64,000 nucleotides of DNA, taken from Stictocephala bisonia. Its lineage: Eukaryota; Arthropoda; Insecta; Hemiptera; Membracidae. Under the pieces are notes generated by a model. That model did no database searches, was not told the DNA's origin, and saw only the letters and a list, made by a program, of their open reading frames with translations. The position numbers and the translations under genes were made by a program. Position 1 is the stretch's first letter. Each line of letters begins with the position of its first letter. Positions 48,777-61,096 of the stretch are shown here, piece by piece. The DNA is taken from NCBI GenBank assembly GCA_035578905.1, contig JAQJVL010000571.1, forward strand, positions 124,001 to 188,000, written 5' to 3'.

Positions 48777-51700
48777 TTGAACATAATTTTCATCTCTAAT
48801 ATGTTGCTTTTGACAATAACACATAGGAATTATTATAGTGTCATGTTTAATTTTTCTATTTAAGTATTATCGTAAGAATTATAAAAATAAAACAATTTTA
48901 TTACAGTATAATGTTTTTGTATTTTCTGCAATTAAACAAAATTATTTCAAGAAATATTACTGTTTCAAAAAATATTTGACCATATCTATTTTAATTAATT
49001 TTTTAAACACTTCATCAGTTTAAACATGTTTTATGTTAATTTATAAATGTTATTTAAACGTATTTGGATATGAGTGGGGTTTAATCATTAATTAAGTTCA
49101 CAATATTTTTAAAGTACAAGCTGCAAATTGTTTGTTTAATTTAGAATTTGTTATTATAAGCCTAATGTATAAATAATGGATTGTTATTTTTTTTATCAAC
49201 GAAAAGTATCGGAAATGTATACTTATCTAAACTAACCACTATACTACGTTAAATTAAATTATCTGGTATATTGTAAGCGTGAATGATAATGGCAACTAAT
49301 TGTATAACTATATCAGCAAATGTCATTAGTTGTAACAGTCACGTATCGATGACTTTGTGTCCTCTCAACTGTAATATTGATTAGGTTGTGTAATGTGCAG
49401 TGTTAAATTCTGCGTAAGTGTAGTTTATGACTGGTATTCAGCAATGACTCGGCTGCGAGAAATTGTCACAGTATGTTTGACAGTAAATAAACGGTTTTTG
49501 AAATATCGTTTGACGTAAGTGGTGTGTGCTGAATGTTACAGTTGGTTCTAATCCTACTCAACTAATATGACGTAATATGTTTGCATGGAGCCGGATGTTA
49601 TGAAACAGCAAATTAAGAATTTATCAAAAAATTTTGAGTTTAAATTATGCTTATATGATTATAATATTAACAAAAAAACATGTTTATTCCAAACAATTTA
49701 TAATATTGATATGGTAAAATAAAATTGTATAAGTGTAGTAAGTATAAATAAAAAATGCTGTATGCTTTTGCAAGTTACATTTGTACTATGTAGGACTGTA
49801 TGCTCTAATATATAGGTTTTTTTTAAGTGTGCTACCATTGGGATCTTTTAAAACTGCAAATATAAGAAACTGTAAATGGGATACTTCACCTACTTTTCCT
49901 GATTAATAAAAATATACATTTATCGATTTTTAAAAAGCTAACATCTTCCGAAATGGCGGACAACTTAATTTTTTCTTATGAAGAACTATATAATTTGTTA
50001 TATTTTCTTACATAAAATTTAAAATGTAGACTTTTTTAATCATTGCATTTTTTCTTTAATGTCAGCCGTTTCGTATTTATGAACACTCAAATAGTTTAAA
50101 ACGAAAATTTTGGGGATTCCAAAATTAATATAACGAACATGTTTTTTTCTGTAATATAAGGATATTTATTTAATATGTCATTTAATTAATATAATAACCT
50201 CTTTAAAAAAAGGGCTAATAATGTATTTTTTATGTAATATGACTTGTCCAGTATTACATATTTTAAATTATTACTTATAACTTATTTAAAAAATATTGAT
50301 ACGCATCTTTAAGATGAGCCTAAAAGAATGACGTAGTTGTAATTGAAATTACATTATAAAGTGGGTTTAGATTATTTTTACCAGTCAATTGATATTCATC
50401 ACATAAGAGTTAGTATCGTAATAAAGTCAGGGTTTTTTAAAATCAATAATATTGCAATTAAACAGTACTAAGTTAAACAACTCTTAGGACAGACCGTTCT
50501 ACCTTTACTGATATTATTGAACGTCACTATAGTTTATACTACATATTTATAAAGGAAATATTGCATAACCCTGAATTATAATAAATGTACAGAGTTATTT
50601 ACACCATTTGATTAGGAATTAGTGGTAGAATTTCTACTACAATACATATATTACATTTAGTATTGTATATGAATATATTACGTCTATAAAAACTACATTA
50701 AATATCACTGCATTACGTTATGATAATCTGACGTGCACATTTCTGTAATATTGTTGTGTGTTACCATGGTACCAAAATGGATACTCTTCATAATTGTTAG
50801 CATGAACAACAATTTGACATGGCAGTATACGACACTGGTTCATGGGATGGAAGGTTTCCGGTCTACAACTTGTAGGGAACACCATGGATGGGAGATAAAA
50901 TACGCCGTATAATATTAACATTTCTCTCCTTGTTCAGGCATTTGTCTTTCTTGGGACACCAAAAAAATGTGCTGGGGAGGAAAATATTATCCCACGAACA
51001 AATTACAGCTTTATCCTGGTTTTCATGTGCATAAAACATTATGGTTTATTAATACTTGTATACTTTGTTGTAATAACTATATACATAAAATATTTAAACG
51101 TTTAAAATATAATACTTTTAATGTAATGCAGAAAATAAAATAATATAAAAGAATAAACATTTTAGAACTTAGTTGAAACACAGATAAATGAATGTAATTT
51201 CTAAACACAAATGTATTTCTTCAATTTATTATTTTAATAACACAGTAAAATACTAATCTGTTAAAAATCAAAATCACCAAATTCTCTTGGTAACTAAGGT
51301 CTTGTTGACAGACTAAACCAACACCAAGTGTATGTCATTTGAAGCGATCAATAGAGTCCACCAGTAACACTGGACTCAGTGTCAACAGTAATGTAGGGCT
51401 TCCTAAAGTTTACTCTGGCCTTCTTTGATCACATGTTTATTGGTGTCTGTACAACAGATTTACGAAAAGGACGTAATTATTTTAGAAACTAGCATCACTA
51501 GAGCATTTCATTCGTGTTATTCCCCTAACTGATTTATGCATAAATGCATACTAAATTATTTATTTAGTCCAAATATCGTGTTTAAATTTGATTTACAGTG
51601 TCCCAGAGGATATTTGCTGAATATTGACTTAAGCTCTCGACTTTCTTAAATGGCATTCCAAACTAACCCTCTGGCCATTTACATTTGGTAAATGGATTTA

Positions 51701-52236
51701 TATAAACAAATACAACTTTGAAAGGCATTGCTGTAGTTTGTTTTTAGATACATTACATAACATGTTATAGCTTATTGTAACTGTACACTGTATACAATAG
51801 TTTCTATTTCAATACGGCTTACATACATATCAGGGGGGTTCATCATTTACACTAGACTATATTGAATGTATTAATAAGTAATTCGGCAATGAGGTTTAGT
51901 CAATTTTGCGAGCTTGTGTAGTATTTTATATTAAATAACGTAATAATACTTCTACTATAAGAAAAAAAGTGATAACATGGGTTTACCTCATAATATACAA
52001 CTTTCATACATCATTGTAGAGGTCAATTAAATCTAGTTACATTTACTATAATGTAGATTTATATGTAATGTGATGGCTATCAGGGTTTGATATCGATTTA
52101 GCACAAAACATAGAAATTAAATATATTTACCCTCTAAAATACAAGTATAAATAAATACAGCCGAATTAAATATATTGCATTTCTTATCCTCTTCTAAAAT
52201 ATTTACAAATTTGATAGGTATACATGCAGACCTTTG
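48777..52236. other. AT-rich intergenic sequence
   Basis: No gene is recognised. A ~53-base segment at 50868-50920 resembles 54021-54069. The open frame at 50718-50921 on the minus strand crosses this segment and has no known domain. GC-richer patches at about 51285-51440 remain unexplained. Confidence 0.5.
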
Positions 52237-52410
52237 CCGGCGTGGAGGCTCAGTGGCTAAGGCTTTGGACTGTGGAGGACACATTCCAAGGTTCGAATCC
52301 CTACTGAGCCGACGGTCGTTACTTTACTCGTTAAATAAAGCTCAGGCACAGGCTGGCAAGGTCATGTAAACTTGCAAGTGAAGTTTTATTAAAAATAAAT
52401 TTTTAAAATA
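52237..52410 (+). mobile_element. tRNA-derived SINE, family 3
   Basis: The head contains ggctcagtggctaaggcttt (A-box region) and caaggttcgaatccctactg (B box). The segment is bracketed by the complementary strings ggctcagt and actgagcc, as in a tRNA-like fold. The body (ctcaggcacaggctggcaag) and an AAATAAA-like tail follow. I see one copy in the window, and the head resembles the fragment at the window end. A functional tRNA gene is unlikely because of the tail and irregular arms. Confidence 0.65.
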
Positions 52411-52486
52411 TATGTTCTAATATTTATCTTATTTTGTATTCTTAACCGGCTGGTGTCCATTACTAATAATTAAAGCGTCCGTTAAC

Positions 52487-52656
52487 GACCGCGTAAAGGT
52501 GTTATCTACAATATTCACATCACCAAACGTTTCGCCCATGCTGCGATGTGGTATCTTTGAGACTACTGAGTGTTATAGTGATATAGTGATACCAGTGAGG
52601 ATGCCACATCACAGTATGGGCGATGTAAATATTGTAAATAACACATTGACGCGGTC
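52487..52656. repeat. Inverted repeat hairpin, ~170 bp (small foldback element)
   Basis: The left arm starts gaccgcgtaaaggtgttatc and continues through atgctgcgatgtggtatc. The right arm from about 52588 is its reverse complement (gatgccacatcacagtatgg ... gacgcggtc) with scattered mismatches and one short gap. The loop is about 30 bases. Arms of roughly 70 bases would make a long RNA hairpin if transcribed. The open frame at 52499-52705 is a by-product. Confidence 0.8.
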
Positions 52657-54805
52657 TTTACCGAAAGCTTTTGTTATTCTAATATTTATTTCAACTAAAT
52701 TGTGATTAAATGAATAAAGAAAAAATAATAAATTGTTTTCTAAAGTGATATTATTCTAAAAGAAGTATGTTTATACTTTGTTAATGACGGGGAAATTAAT
52801 ATTATATTGAACCTAACGTTAAATGTTGATGGCAGAGGCTGTTGCGAATCTATTTGTATTTAAGTATTACAAAGATACAATTTATGATATAAAAATAATT
52901 TAGTTGTTCTCCATATTCTTGGCAACATTCATAATTATAATAAATTAAAAGCAATCTATTAGACAGTCAAATTATTTCATTCATTATAAAACAAAACCTC
53001 TTGTACCAAAAATAAATTCCGCACTGATTACTGAAGCAGTATGAAGATAGGTTGTTAGTGTATATAAGACAACACTACTGAATGTATTGTATACACTGCT
53101 TCGTTGCATGTTATTCTACCAGTACACACTTTATATCAGTTATTCTATTTTGTCAGCAGTTATATTATTTTTTTATAATTTCAGTTAAATATAATTACCT
53201 ACTTTACTAACAACTATATAATATCAAATTCACTGTTTTCCTTCAATATACCAAATATCTGCCCCATATATTGATGTGTATAATAGTGTATGCACCAATA
53301 CTTTGATAAATTGTAACCAAGAAATTACAACAGGTAACAATATATAACAGGAGATGTGCAAACTATTGGCACGAGAGTTTCTTTTCATTGCAATGAATAA
53401 TAGTTTGTTTCGGGAAACATATAATAGAACATTTCGAAATGGGCTTAAACATTATACTTCAAAACACCAGTGTATATTAGCATAGAAAAAAGTTTAAAAT
53501 AATACATTCATTTTAAAATGTCAACGAAATAAATAAAATATTTTAGTCTAAATAGAGTATGTAGTTTGAATAGTTGTAGTCCCCAATCAATAATATATTT
53601 AACCTGTAGTTTGTACTTACTTGTATTTAAACACAAGACATACTCTGCCACATAATTACTAATTTACATTGCAAATATTGAATTTTATATTCACATACTT
53701 TGATTACATAATTTTATTCAAGCAACGTATTATACAAATAAATATATTCCTAATTCTTCCTTTTATTTTGTTTGGTGATTTTTTCTGATTAATAACATGA
53801 TAATTCACGTTATCAAACAATATTTATGTTAAGATTTAAAGTTAGTAATATTACTTGTTAATCACGGAATTAAATTTACATATTTGAAGAAAACAATACT
53901 AACAGGCATAAGAATAACAAATGATAGGTAAGGTTCAACTAAAAGTATTGTATTGTTGCAAAGTAGTTTTGTTGCTGTTTATAATCATATATTTTTAGAA
54001 GTTATCCTCTCTTACACGCTGAGGAAACGTCCTCTGTGGAAGATAAAACACGCCGTATAATACAAACATCCCAGCCCACTTACTGGCACTCGACTTTCCG
54101 CATACGACAGCAAACAAAGGCAGTTTGGCAAATGTATTGCTCTTTTAACTGTGACAGATTTGTGTTAAACTTAGTATGCTATTTCAGAGGAAATTGCATT
54201 AAAATGTCAAGAAACAACAATATATAGGCCTATTCTAAAAAAAAAAAAAAAAAAAAAAAACTTACTACAATTTTATTTCACAATATGCAAATATGCAATG
54301 CAATATATGGTTGTTATTTAATTTATATTGTACTCGTCTGGACTTACACAATTACCGTATGTTTTTTTCTAACTTGTACTATACTAGTGGATTATTTTAC
54401 ACGTGACAAAATAACCTCTTTAAAAAGGAATATGTATATATATAAACGTAATATGTCTATAAGAAACATTATGAATATTTGTTATAATTGTTTGTTTAAT
54501 AATTATTTGTTTTTCACTTTTGAAATATTACATTAATATTATTTAATATTTAGAGCCTTGGATTATAGTACTCATTTTGAGATTTCTATAAATAAAATAT
54601 AAAAATATTAATATAAAATTAACCTTTTCTTGCATTAATATACTAATGATATATGGAATGTTACATACCATAAGCGTTCGATAGTTAACAGGTAGTTAGA
54701 TGCTAAAAATATTTGTACTAAATTTTGCAACTGTAATGATGATTTTTGGATGTGAGTTAACATATATTGGCATCTTTGAGAGGTAATATTTTTACATATT
54801 ACATT
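52657..54805. other. AT-rich intergenic sequence
   Basis: No gene is recognised. A poly-A run at 54237-54260 follows a ~240-base less AT-rich segment (54000-54236) containing a 63-codon frame (54036-54227). A retroposed fragment with its A-tail is possible but unproven. Confidence 0.45.
54237..54260 (+). repeat. Poly-A tract
   Basis: An uninterrupted run of A of about 24 bases, the longest A run seen. It may be the tail of a retroposed sequence lying upstream at 54000-54236. Confidence 0.8.
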
Positions 54806-54809
54806 TCAG

Positions 54810-54969
54810 GTTCCGATTCAGTAGGTTTGTGGTTCAGAAAGTTCACTTTTTGAACGCTGACCGGCAATCATTTGTGAAATCATGCTCTGGAAAGACACAA
54901 CTTGACAAGATCACTCGCCCAACCAAGATTCGGGCACGAAACACGACTTTTAAGGCGGATTTAAGCTAA
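54810..54969 (+). CDS. Candidate exon or coding relic, family unknown
   Basis: A pyrimidine-rich stretch and acatttcag ending at 54809 looks like a 3' splice site. From there a frame stays open for about 53 codons to TAA at 54967-54969, reading RFRFSRFVVQKVHFLNADRQ, then SFVKSCSGKTQLDKITRPTK. Composition is richer in G and C than the flanks and the residues are protein-like. I recognise no family. No start codon or 5' neighbour exon is visible, so it could equally be a fragment of a decayed element. The next open frame (54995-55234) is in a different frame. Confidence 0.25.
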
Positions 54970-54994
54970 TTTAGTAATAACTGAATCAATGTAA

Positions 54995-55234
54995 ATACTG
55001 CCTGAAAGGTTTATTCCATATATTTTTGGAGTTTACTTTTATCATGGGCCAAATTTTAAGGATCCCAATCGTACATGTTTAGAGATTTGTGTTTTTATCA
55101 GTTCATTACGAGAGCATGTCAGATTGTTAAACATCGTGGCTGAGCTCCAACATATCGTCTTTTTGAAAACTTCCAATGAGATTCGTTTAGAAAAAATATT
55201 CTACATACTGTCAAAGCTCCCTAGCAGACTCTGA
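54995..55234 (+). pseudogene. Unrecognised protein-like open frame without start codon
   Basis: Between TAA at 54992-54994 and TGA at 55232-55234 the frame is open for 79 codons, but has no ATG near its start. Part of it reads GVYFYHGPNFKDPNRTCLEI and then SLREHVRLLNIVAELQ. A continuation in another frame with stops (about 55240-55345) is also protein-like. Taken with the upstream candidate exon this suggests a decayed coding sequence. I cannot name it. Confidence 0.25.
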
Positions 55235-57060
55235 CTTAGATTTGAGTAACAAGTTCAAGTTTTTAGCCTTGAACACAATTTAGAAACAAACTATATCATG
55301 GCAGTCTTTTTAGTGAATGTCTGGAATTATGAAGAATGAAGAAAATCATCCAGAACTGTCATGATATTCATTCGAAACACAAGAAAATAACAAGTAATAC
55401 GAATGTCATAAATAATATTAGCTTGAACATAAATTCATTGTTACATCCATTTCACAATAATGCCCGTGGACCTAATGACTAAGGCAGAGGACTTCATTTT
55501 ATTTAATTAATTAAGGTTGTTAAAATAAATGTAGTTGTTTAGTATAAATTAAATCAAGGATGTATACATTAATTTATTCATCCTAAGTTTCCGCTGCAAA
55601 AATTGGTAGTTGTCACTGATATATCTATTATACAATGTTAAATAAATAAACTTTCTTTTAAGTTCCGTGGCACTGTTTGCTATAATATTGTAATGAAATG
55701 TATAAAACAATGATAACTCTTGTGATGAGCAAAGAAATAAAAACAGTTTAATGAACAAATATAACACATTTAAGAGAATATATCATATTAAACAATTATT
55801 TGTAAAATAACACAAAATTATTTTATTGCTAAAATAAAAAAAAAACTATATACGATGAATATGCCTTTAGACCCGTGTCTGCTCATTTTCGACTGTCAAC
55901 AACTTGAGGTACACATTTGCATGGCTTTATAACACATATTGACAAATTCGGACATAAGATCTAAACATAACCTAGGGGTATAATTCCTTTGACTAAATAT
56001 ACATTGTATTTTGAGTTTGTTAATATTTTAATATTTATAACGAGATAAGATTTTAATTTTAAAAGATGATTGGTTTGAACTATCATTTTTCAATGTATGT
56101 ATTTCAGGTATGCTGTGTTTTTACTTTCACTTAATGTAAACTGTACATCTCAAAATGTTTGTAATTTATGGAACAATAAACTTTATTTTATTTTTCTTCT
56201 TTCATATATCTAGAAGAAACGTCATGGTTACTGAGAGATCGTTAAAAGAAGCATATTATGTACTATCTGAAGCGTAAAATCATAAAATGTTTAGTCGTTT
56301 TATTTATTAACTACTTTATAAGGATAAAAAATGCTATTTAAATAATTCTTCATGCCATGAACATGTAATTTAAAATGTTTGTATAGGAGTAATCAAACCG
56401 TATTTTTAGTGTACTTTATATCTGAGGAGAGCACTAAACTAAACTAAAGCACTAATGTCCTATGTTCAAATGAAATTATAATCTCAGTTGTACAGTTTGG
56501 TTTATAGTACTACATTTTATCATTTGTTGTAATGTTTTCCTTTATTGTTTATATAAAATAAATTTAATTGATAAACTGAAATTTCCATTTAACATAGTAT
56601 TATTTTCTATACATTTTGTAATACAAAAATTTAATCGATGGTCTTTAATAAACGAGTACACATTAAGAATATTTATGAATGATCATACATTATATTTTTA
56701 TCATACTATGGATAATGCCGCGTGTAGTTTCCTGTCAAAATAGAATGTTAGCTAGAAATATATTGTAGGTCTAAGTGGTTAATTGTTTTGATGATAAAGA
56801 CTTCAATACTATGACTACAACATCTATTATTCATAAAAAATACAATACTGAATTCACTAAAAACTTAAACTAAACATATATTGATAGACACTTTGTTAAC
56901 AAATATTTCAAGACACTGGATTTTACAATTGAAGCTTTTTTATGAATTATAATGTGATAGAACCAATGTTTACAAATAATTCATGTATAACTGGGTATAA
57001 AAGTATCATGGAAGTTTGTGAAAATCAAATTGTTGATTTAAGTGAATCAGGTCAGTTTGT
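55235..57060. other. AT-rich intergenic sequence
   Basis: No gene is recognised. It contains the tRNA-Arg-like fragment at 55462-55496. The 72-codon minus-strand frame at 55549-55767 is AT-biased and unconvincing. Confidence 0.5.
55462..55496 (+). repeat. tRNA-like 5' fragment (tRNA-Arg resemblance)
   Basis: The string gtggacctaatgactaaggc, followed by agaggacttc, resembles the D-arm and A-box half of a eukaryotic tRNA-Arg. Nothing tRNA-like follows: the B box and 3' half are absent and the sequence turns AT-rich at once. It is most likely a fragment of a tRNA-derived SINE. Confidence 0.4.
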
Positions 57061-57690
57061 TGTTTAATTTATGCAATGGAACAGTTTGTGTTACTTCAAG
57101 AAAATGTTAACTGAGAGGCGTTGTTTGTTTGTTTTGGAGTCTAAGTGTCATATTTGTGTGTTACTATGTAGAGTCAGTGATGGTTGAAACGTTTCAATGC
57201 TACTGTTTAGTTTGTTTTGGTTGTAATTTTCGTCTGATATTTCTTTCTTTCTGTGATAGTCAGTTTATTTCAATATATGACGTGGGGCTGACAGTTTCTG
57301 CTAAGAACACCTGATATGGAGTCCAGGGGTTGTTAGATCCTGCCCTGTTCCTTAAAGAATGCTGATGGAATGTTCTAGCAGGAGTGTGGTGGCACACTGT
57401 CGGCCAGGCTCTTGTCGTTTCACCAGACGGAGCATTCTACTGTTAATTTCTTACCTATTTTATTCAAGCTATCTTTCCCACGTTTTTCTTTTTGAAAGAC
57501 TTTTTTCTATAGACCGAGTATAATTGGAAGATTATGAGTATTTATGATGTGGGGAGCAGAGGAAATGTTAGTGTTGGTTAAGGTTCTTTGGCCAGTCAGA
57601 TGATTTCATTCCTACTGGAAGCCATCCTGTTTCACTAGCAGACCTTGACAGAGTTAACGACTTTCTTAAATTGATTTCACCTTAATAGCT
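57061..57690. other. GC-richer island, unidentified
   Basis: A less AT-rich stretch that includes ggtggcacactgtcggccag. A short protein-like open run (FFGQSDDFIPTGSHPVSLAD, about 57583-57685) lies near its end and closes at a stop. I see no convincing splice sites or known domain. Confidence 0.25.
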
Positions 57691-58880
57691 GTAAGATATT
57701 AAATATTGCCCGTATTATAGGATACAGACTCTCTGGTGTTGTTTCTATGTTTTTGTTTCAAATTTTATTTGTTATTTGTTGATCTTTGGGTTATTGTGTA
57801 TTCATTTTAAATAAATATTTACTAATGAAATGTGTCTAGTAATTAGTAACTTGATTTTAGGTACTTTTAGAGTTTATTTGCCCCTGAATATTTCAAGGAT
57901 ACCTAAAGATAATAATCCTTTAAATTTTGATTTATAATGCCCATTTGAGTGCAATTTTACGTGTCAATAGTTTATTGATTATTTATCTTGAATAAAAAAA
58001 GGAGTTTTACATTTAAAAAATACTTCTCTTACATTTTATTTTATATTTGGAATTGTTCTTTTTGGTTTTGCCTTATATTTAAACATACAATTTTATTAAT
58101 AGGGATAGTTTAAGTAATATATTTAACAAGTATAAATATATTTTTAAGATTAAAAACTATTTAAATTTTAAACTATTCAATCTTTGCCATTGGCAGGCTT
58201 TCCCTGACAACTATGATTGTTTTACTAACTACACCTTGCTATACTCCATTAGTGCGTGTATTTATAGAATGCAGTGTTGAATATTTGTATTAACATCCAA
58301 AATATCTTCGCATTATAGAGTTAAGTCGCAAAGTTTCTACACCGATAGTATTACCGGGCCACTACAACAATGTAATGAAAACCCCTGGAGCTTATAATCC
58401 TGTTATCCTTCTAGGTTGGTGGGGTGACAACATTGTCAAGTTTACCAAAACTTTATTCTGTAATGTCCTTAGTTCTTACTTCCCTATCAAAATTTAAATC
58501 AAATCACAACTTATACCAAAAGTAGACGACTGCTTAATAATTAATTTTTTTATTTTAATGCCATAAATGATAACATTCCTGTGTGTAGTATGATAAATAA
58601 ATATGTAAACTTATATTTCATTATTTACTAATTGAAAACATAGTAGCATCCAAATATATAAGCACTAATGCTTCTAGCATTTGTCTGAATCATTTTATAC
58701 ACATTAAATTATATTTTTATTTACATTCTTATTTATTACATTGGAAAATATATTAAATGCAAACAAAGGTGAAGATGTCAGAAGGCGAAACAAATTGTAA
58801 TGCCAGACGTTTTTAGCACCTTTGGTTACTTAAAAAAGAAACGAACACAATTGTGTACGTTAAGTAATCCTATCAGTATA
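57691..58880. other. AT-rich intergenic sequence
   Basis: No gene is seen. Confidence 0.6.
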
Positions 58881-58882
58881 TA

Positions 58883-59342
58883 CAGAGTGTCCCGTAATAA
58901 GTGACCAACATTTTACCAGGTTATACTATAGCTCAAGCCAAACAATTTCCATCATATAATGTATAGTCCTATCTTGCTTATTTTTCCGTCTGTCTGTCTA
59001 TCTGTTGTTTTTATAAAATATTTTTTATCTCTGTAACGGTTTAAGATATTAAATTCAAAATTTGTAGGTTTGTTTATCTTTACAGTATTGATGTTAAATA
59101 AAAGTTTTAAAAAATTACCATTTACCGAAACAAAATGGCAGCCATTTGAAAATTTCAACCCTTAATAACTTTTAAAGGGGTAGTTTTAGTAAAGAATTAT
59201 AAGACACTTAAAAGAAACCCCTTTTAATTACAAACATTTTGGTACATTATTTAAACTTGTACAATAAGCGGTTACAGAAAAAATTGCAATAATGTAAACT
59301 CAGATTTTTGTAAAATTCACTTACTTTTGTTTTAAATTAGAA
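58883..59342 (+). repeat. Left terminal inverted repeat of the DD41D transposon
   Basis: About 460 bp, matching 61097-61554 in reverse complement. Shared blocks include a ctgtctgtctatctg run, ggtttgtttatctttacagt, and the inner end gttttaaattagaa. Differences are scattered substitutions and small indels. An open frame (58952-59158, minus) lies wholly within it and has a near-identical counterpart in the other repeat. Confidence 0.9.
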
Positions 59343-59369
59343 AATAATATTAAAAATTTTTTGTAAAAT

Positions 59370-60478
59370 TTAATGATTATTGATAAGCAACTTCGCCTTG
59401 TTATTATTTTTTAATAAATGCTCAATATGTCCTCCCCTGTGCTGGTCGCAAAGTCTAAATCGTTGTAAAGTTGAACGTCGACTATTTTCAAAAGCATTTT
59501 GTTCTTGAATTCTTGCAGCAGCTTCAACAATTCGAGCAACCAAGTCCATGGCGTCACGAACTGGAGTTGAATAAACCAATTGCTTCATGTGTCCCCAAAC
59601 GTAAAAATCTAACGGTGTTAGATCTGGGGATCTCGGGGGCCAAGAAACAGGGCCACCGCGTCCGATCCATTGATTTTCATAAACTGTATCAAGGTGTTGC
59701 CGGACTTCATTACTAAAGTGAGCTGGAGCTCCATCTTGTTGGAACCACATTTCTCTCCTTATGTCAATAGGTACATTTTCGAGTAATTCTGGCAAAACAT
59801 CTTGAAGGAAAACTAAATATGTTTGTCCATTCAACCTATTTGGCAAACTGTATGGGCCGATTAGGGTGTCATTTATTATGCCAGCCCACATATTAACAGA
59901 AAATCTAACTTGGTGATGGCGTTGAATTGTTGCATGTGGGTTCTCTTGTCCCCAAACATGGTTATTTTTAAAATTAAATATTCCTTTACTAGTAAAACTG
60001 GTTTCATCAGTAAAGAGAGCATTCCTTAAGAAGTTTGGAGAATCCTTTTATGTAACACCCAACGAGAAAATTCCAACCTTTTTGCATAATCTTCGGGTTG
60101 TAATTCCTGTACCTTTTGACTTTTAAAAGGATATAATAATTGTTCATGCAGTGTTCTCCAAACGGTACTTTTACTTGCATTCATGTCGTATGCTATGGCC
60201 CTTGTACTTGTCGACGGATTATTATCTATGTGTTGTAAGGCAGCCTCTTCAAAAGCGAGTGTCCGAACAGTCCTTAGTCGGCCTGATCTCCACGAGTTCT
60301 TGGTAACACTGCCACTTTCTCGGAGACGGTGGTGAACTGCACTAAACACCTTGCGAACTGGTTGATGTCTAGCAGGAAAACCTTCTGCGTACAATATTTT
60401 TGCTAAACTGGCATTCCCATCAGCTAATCCGTACATGTAATGAATATCGGTATATTTAGCTACAGTAAATTGTTCCAT
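59370..60478 (-). pseudogene. DD41D transposase with one frameshift
   Basis: This would cut and rejoin the element's DNA ends in the nucleus. Translation starts at ATG 60476-60478 and follows the family for about 144 residues. The N-terminal helix-turn-helix part includes YTDIHYMYGLADGNASLAKI and FSAVHHRLRESGSV; a second one includes STSTRAIAYDMNASKSTVWR. The frame is then lost in the four-T run (plus strand) at 60046-60049 and resumes as DSPNFLRNALFTDET. First catalytic Asp: LFTDET (60006-60008). Second: FQQDGAPAHF, after 90 residues. Third: SPDLTPLDFYVWG, after 41 residues, which gives the DD41D class. The C-terminal part ends at 59370. Rejoined, the length would be near 369 residues, about normal. 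All three Asp are present, so the frameshift is the only obvious defect. It could be a real mutation or an assembly error in the A-run. No introns are seen. Confidence 0.9.
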
Positions 60479-60571
60479 TTTTAGTAGAAGTTATTTTTAA
60501 TTAAATTAAAAAACATGAATACTGCAAACAAACTTACTTTTTATGGATGTGAATGAATAACAATAAAAAAA

Positions 60572-60864
60572 CTATTACATTACTTGTAAAGTGCAGTAAA
60601 CAAATCAACACAATATTTGATTGTTAGTTAAATTATTAACAGCTGTTAAATACAAATCAGCTGTTTTAATGATAAATCAGCTGATAAGTAAAGTGTTCAT
60701 AGTTTAACTTTCTGTTTAAAAAAAACTCTATTACATTACTTGTAAAGTGCAGTAAACAAATCAACACAATATTTGATTATTAGTTAAATTATTAACAGCT
60801 GTTAAATACAAATCAGCTGTTTTAATGATAAATCAGCTGATAAGTAAAGTGTTCATAGTTTAAC
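60572..60864. repeat. Internal tandem duplication, 137 bp x 2, with CAGCTG palindromes
   Basis: Copies at 60572-60708 and 60728-60864 are nearly identical (both start ctattacattacttgtaaag) and are separated by 19 bases, for a 156-bp period. Each contains three CAGCTG palindromes in the order aacagctgtt, tcagctgttt, tcagctgata. The repeat lies just upstream of the transposase ATG (60478), where promoter or transposase-binding sequences would be expected; a role is inference. Another CAGCTG lies at about 61018. Confidence 0.88.
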
Positions 60865-61096
60865 CATTGATTATATAAACCTACAATAGATAAACCATCT
60901 AATAGGAATATTTGTGGCAGTTATTTCGTTAGTTTGTGTGGCCCGCAACCACAGCTGGTTTAAACTGCATTACATTTACATGGGACTACACTAGCGCTCC
61001 ATAATGGACCACAAAAACAGCTGATATTTTGAGACTCAAAATTTAACACTGGATGGGAAATCTATTTGCGTATAAAATCAATGGTTTAACTTTCTG
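60865..61096. other. Noncoding interior of the DD41D transposon
   Basis: Sequence between the 137-bp duplication and the right terminal repeat. It contains a slightly GC-richer patch (60935-61030) and no open frame of note. Confidence 0.6.

Noticed and set aside
52237..52320. Functional tRNA gene
   Set aside because: A and B boxes and a complementary outer stem are present, but the inner arms are irregular and a SINE-like body with A-rich tail follows.
59471..59716. 81-codon plus-strand open frame
   Set aside because: It is antisense to the transposase, whose conserved motifs are on the minus strand.
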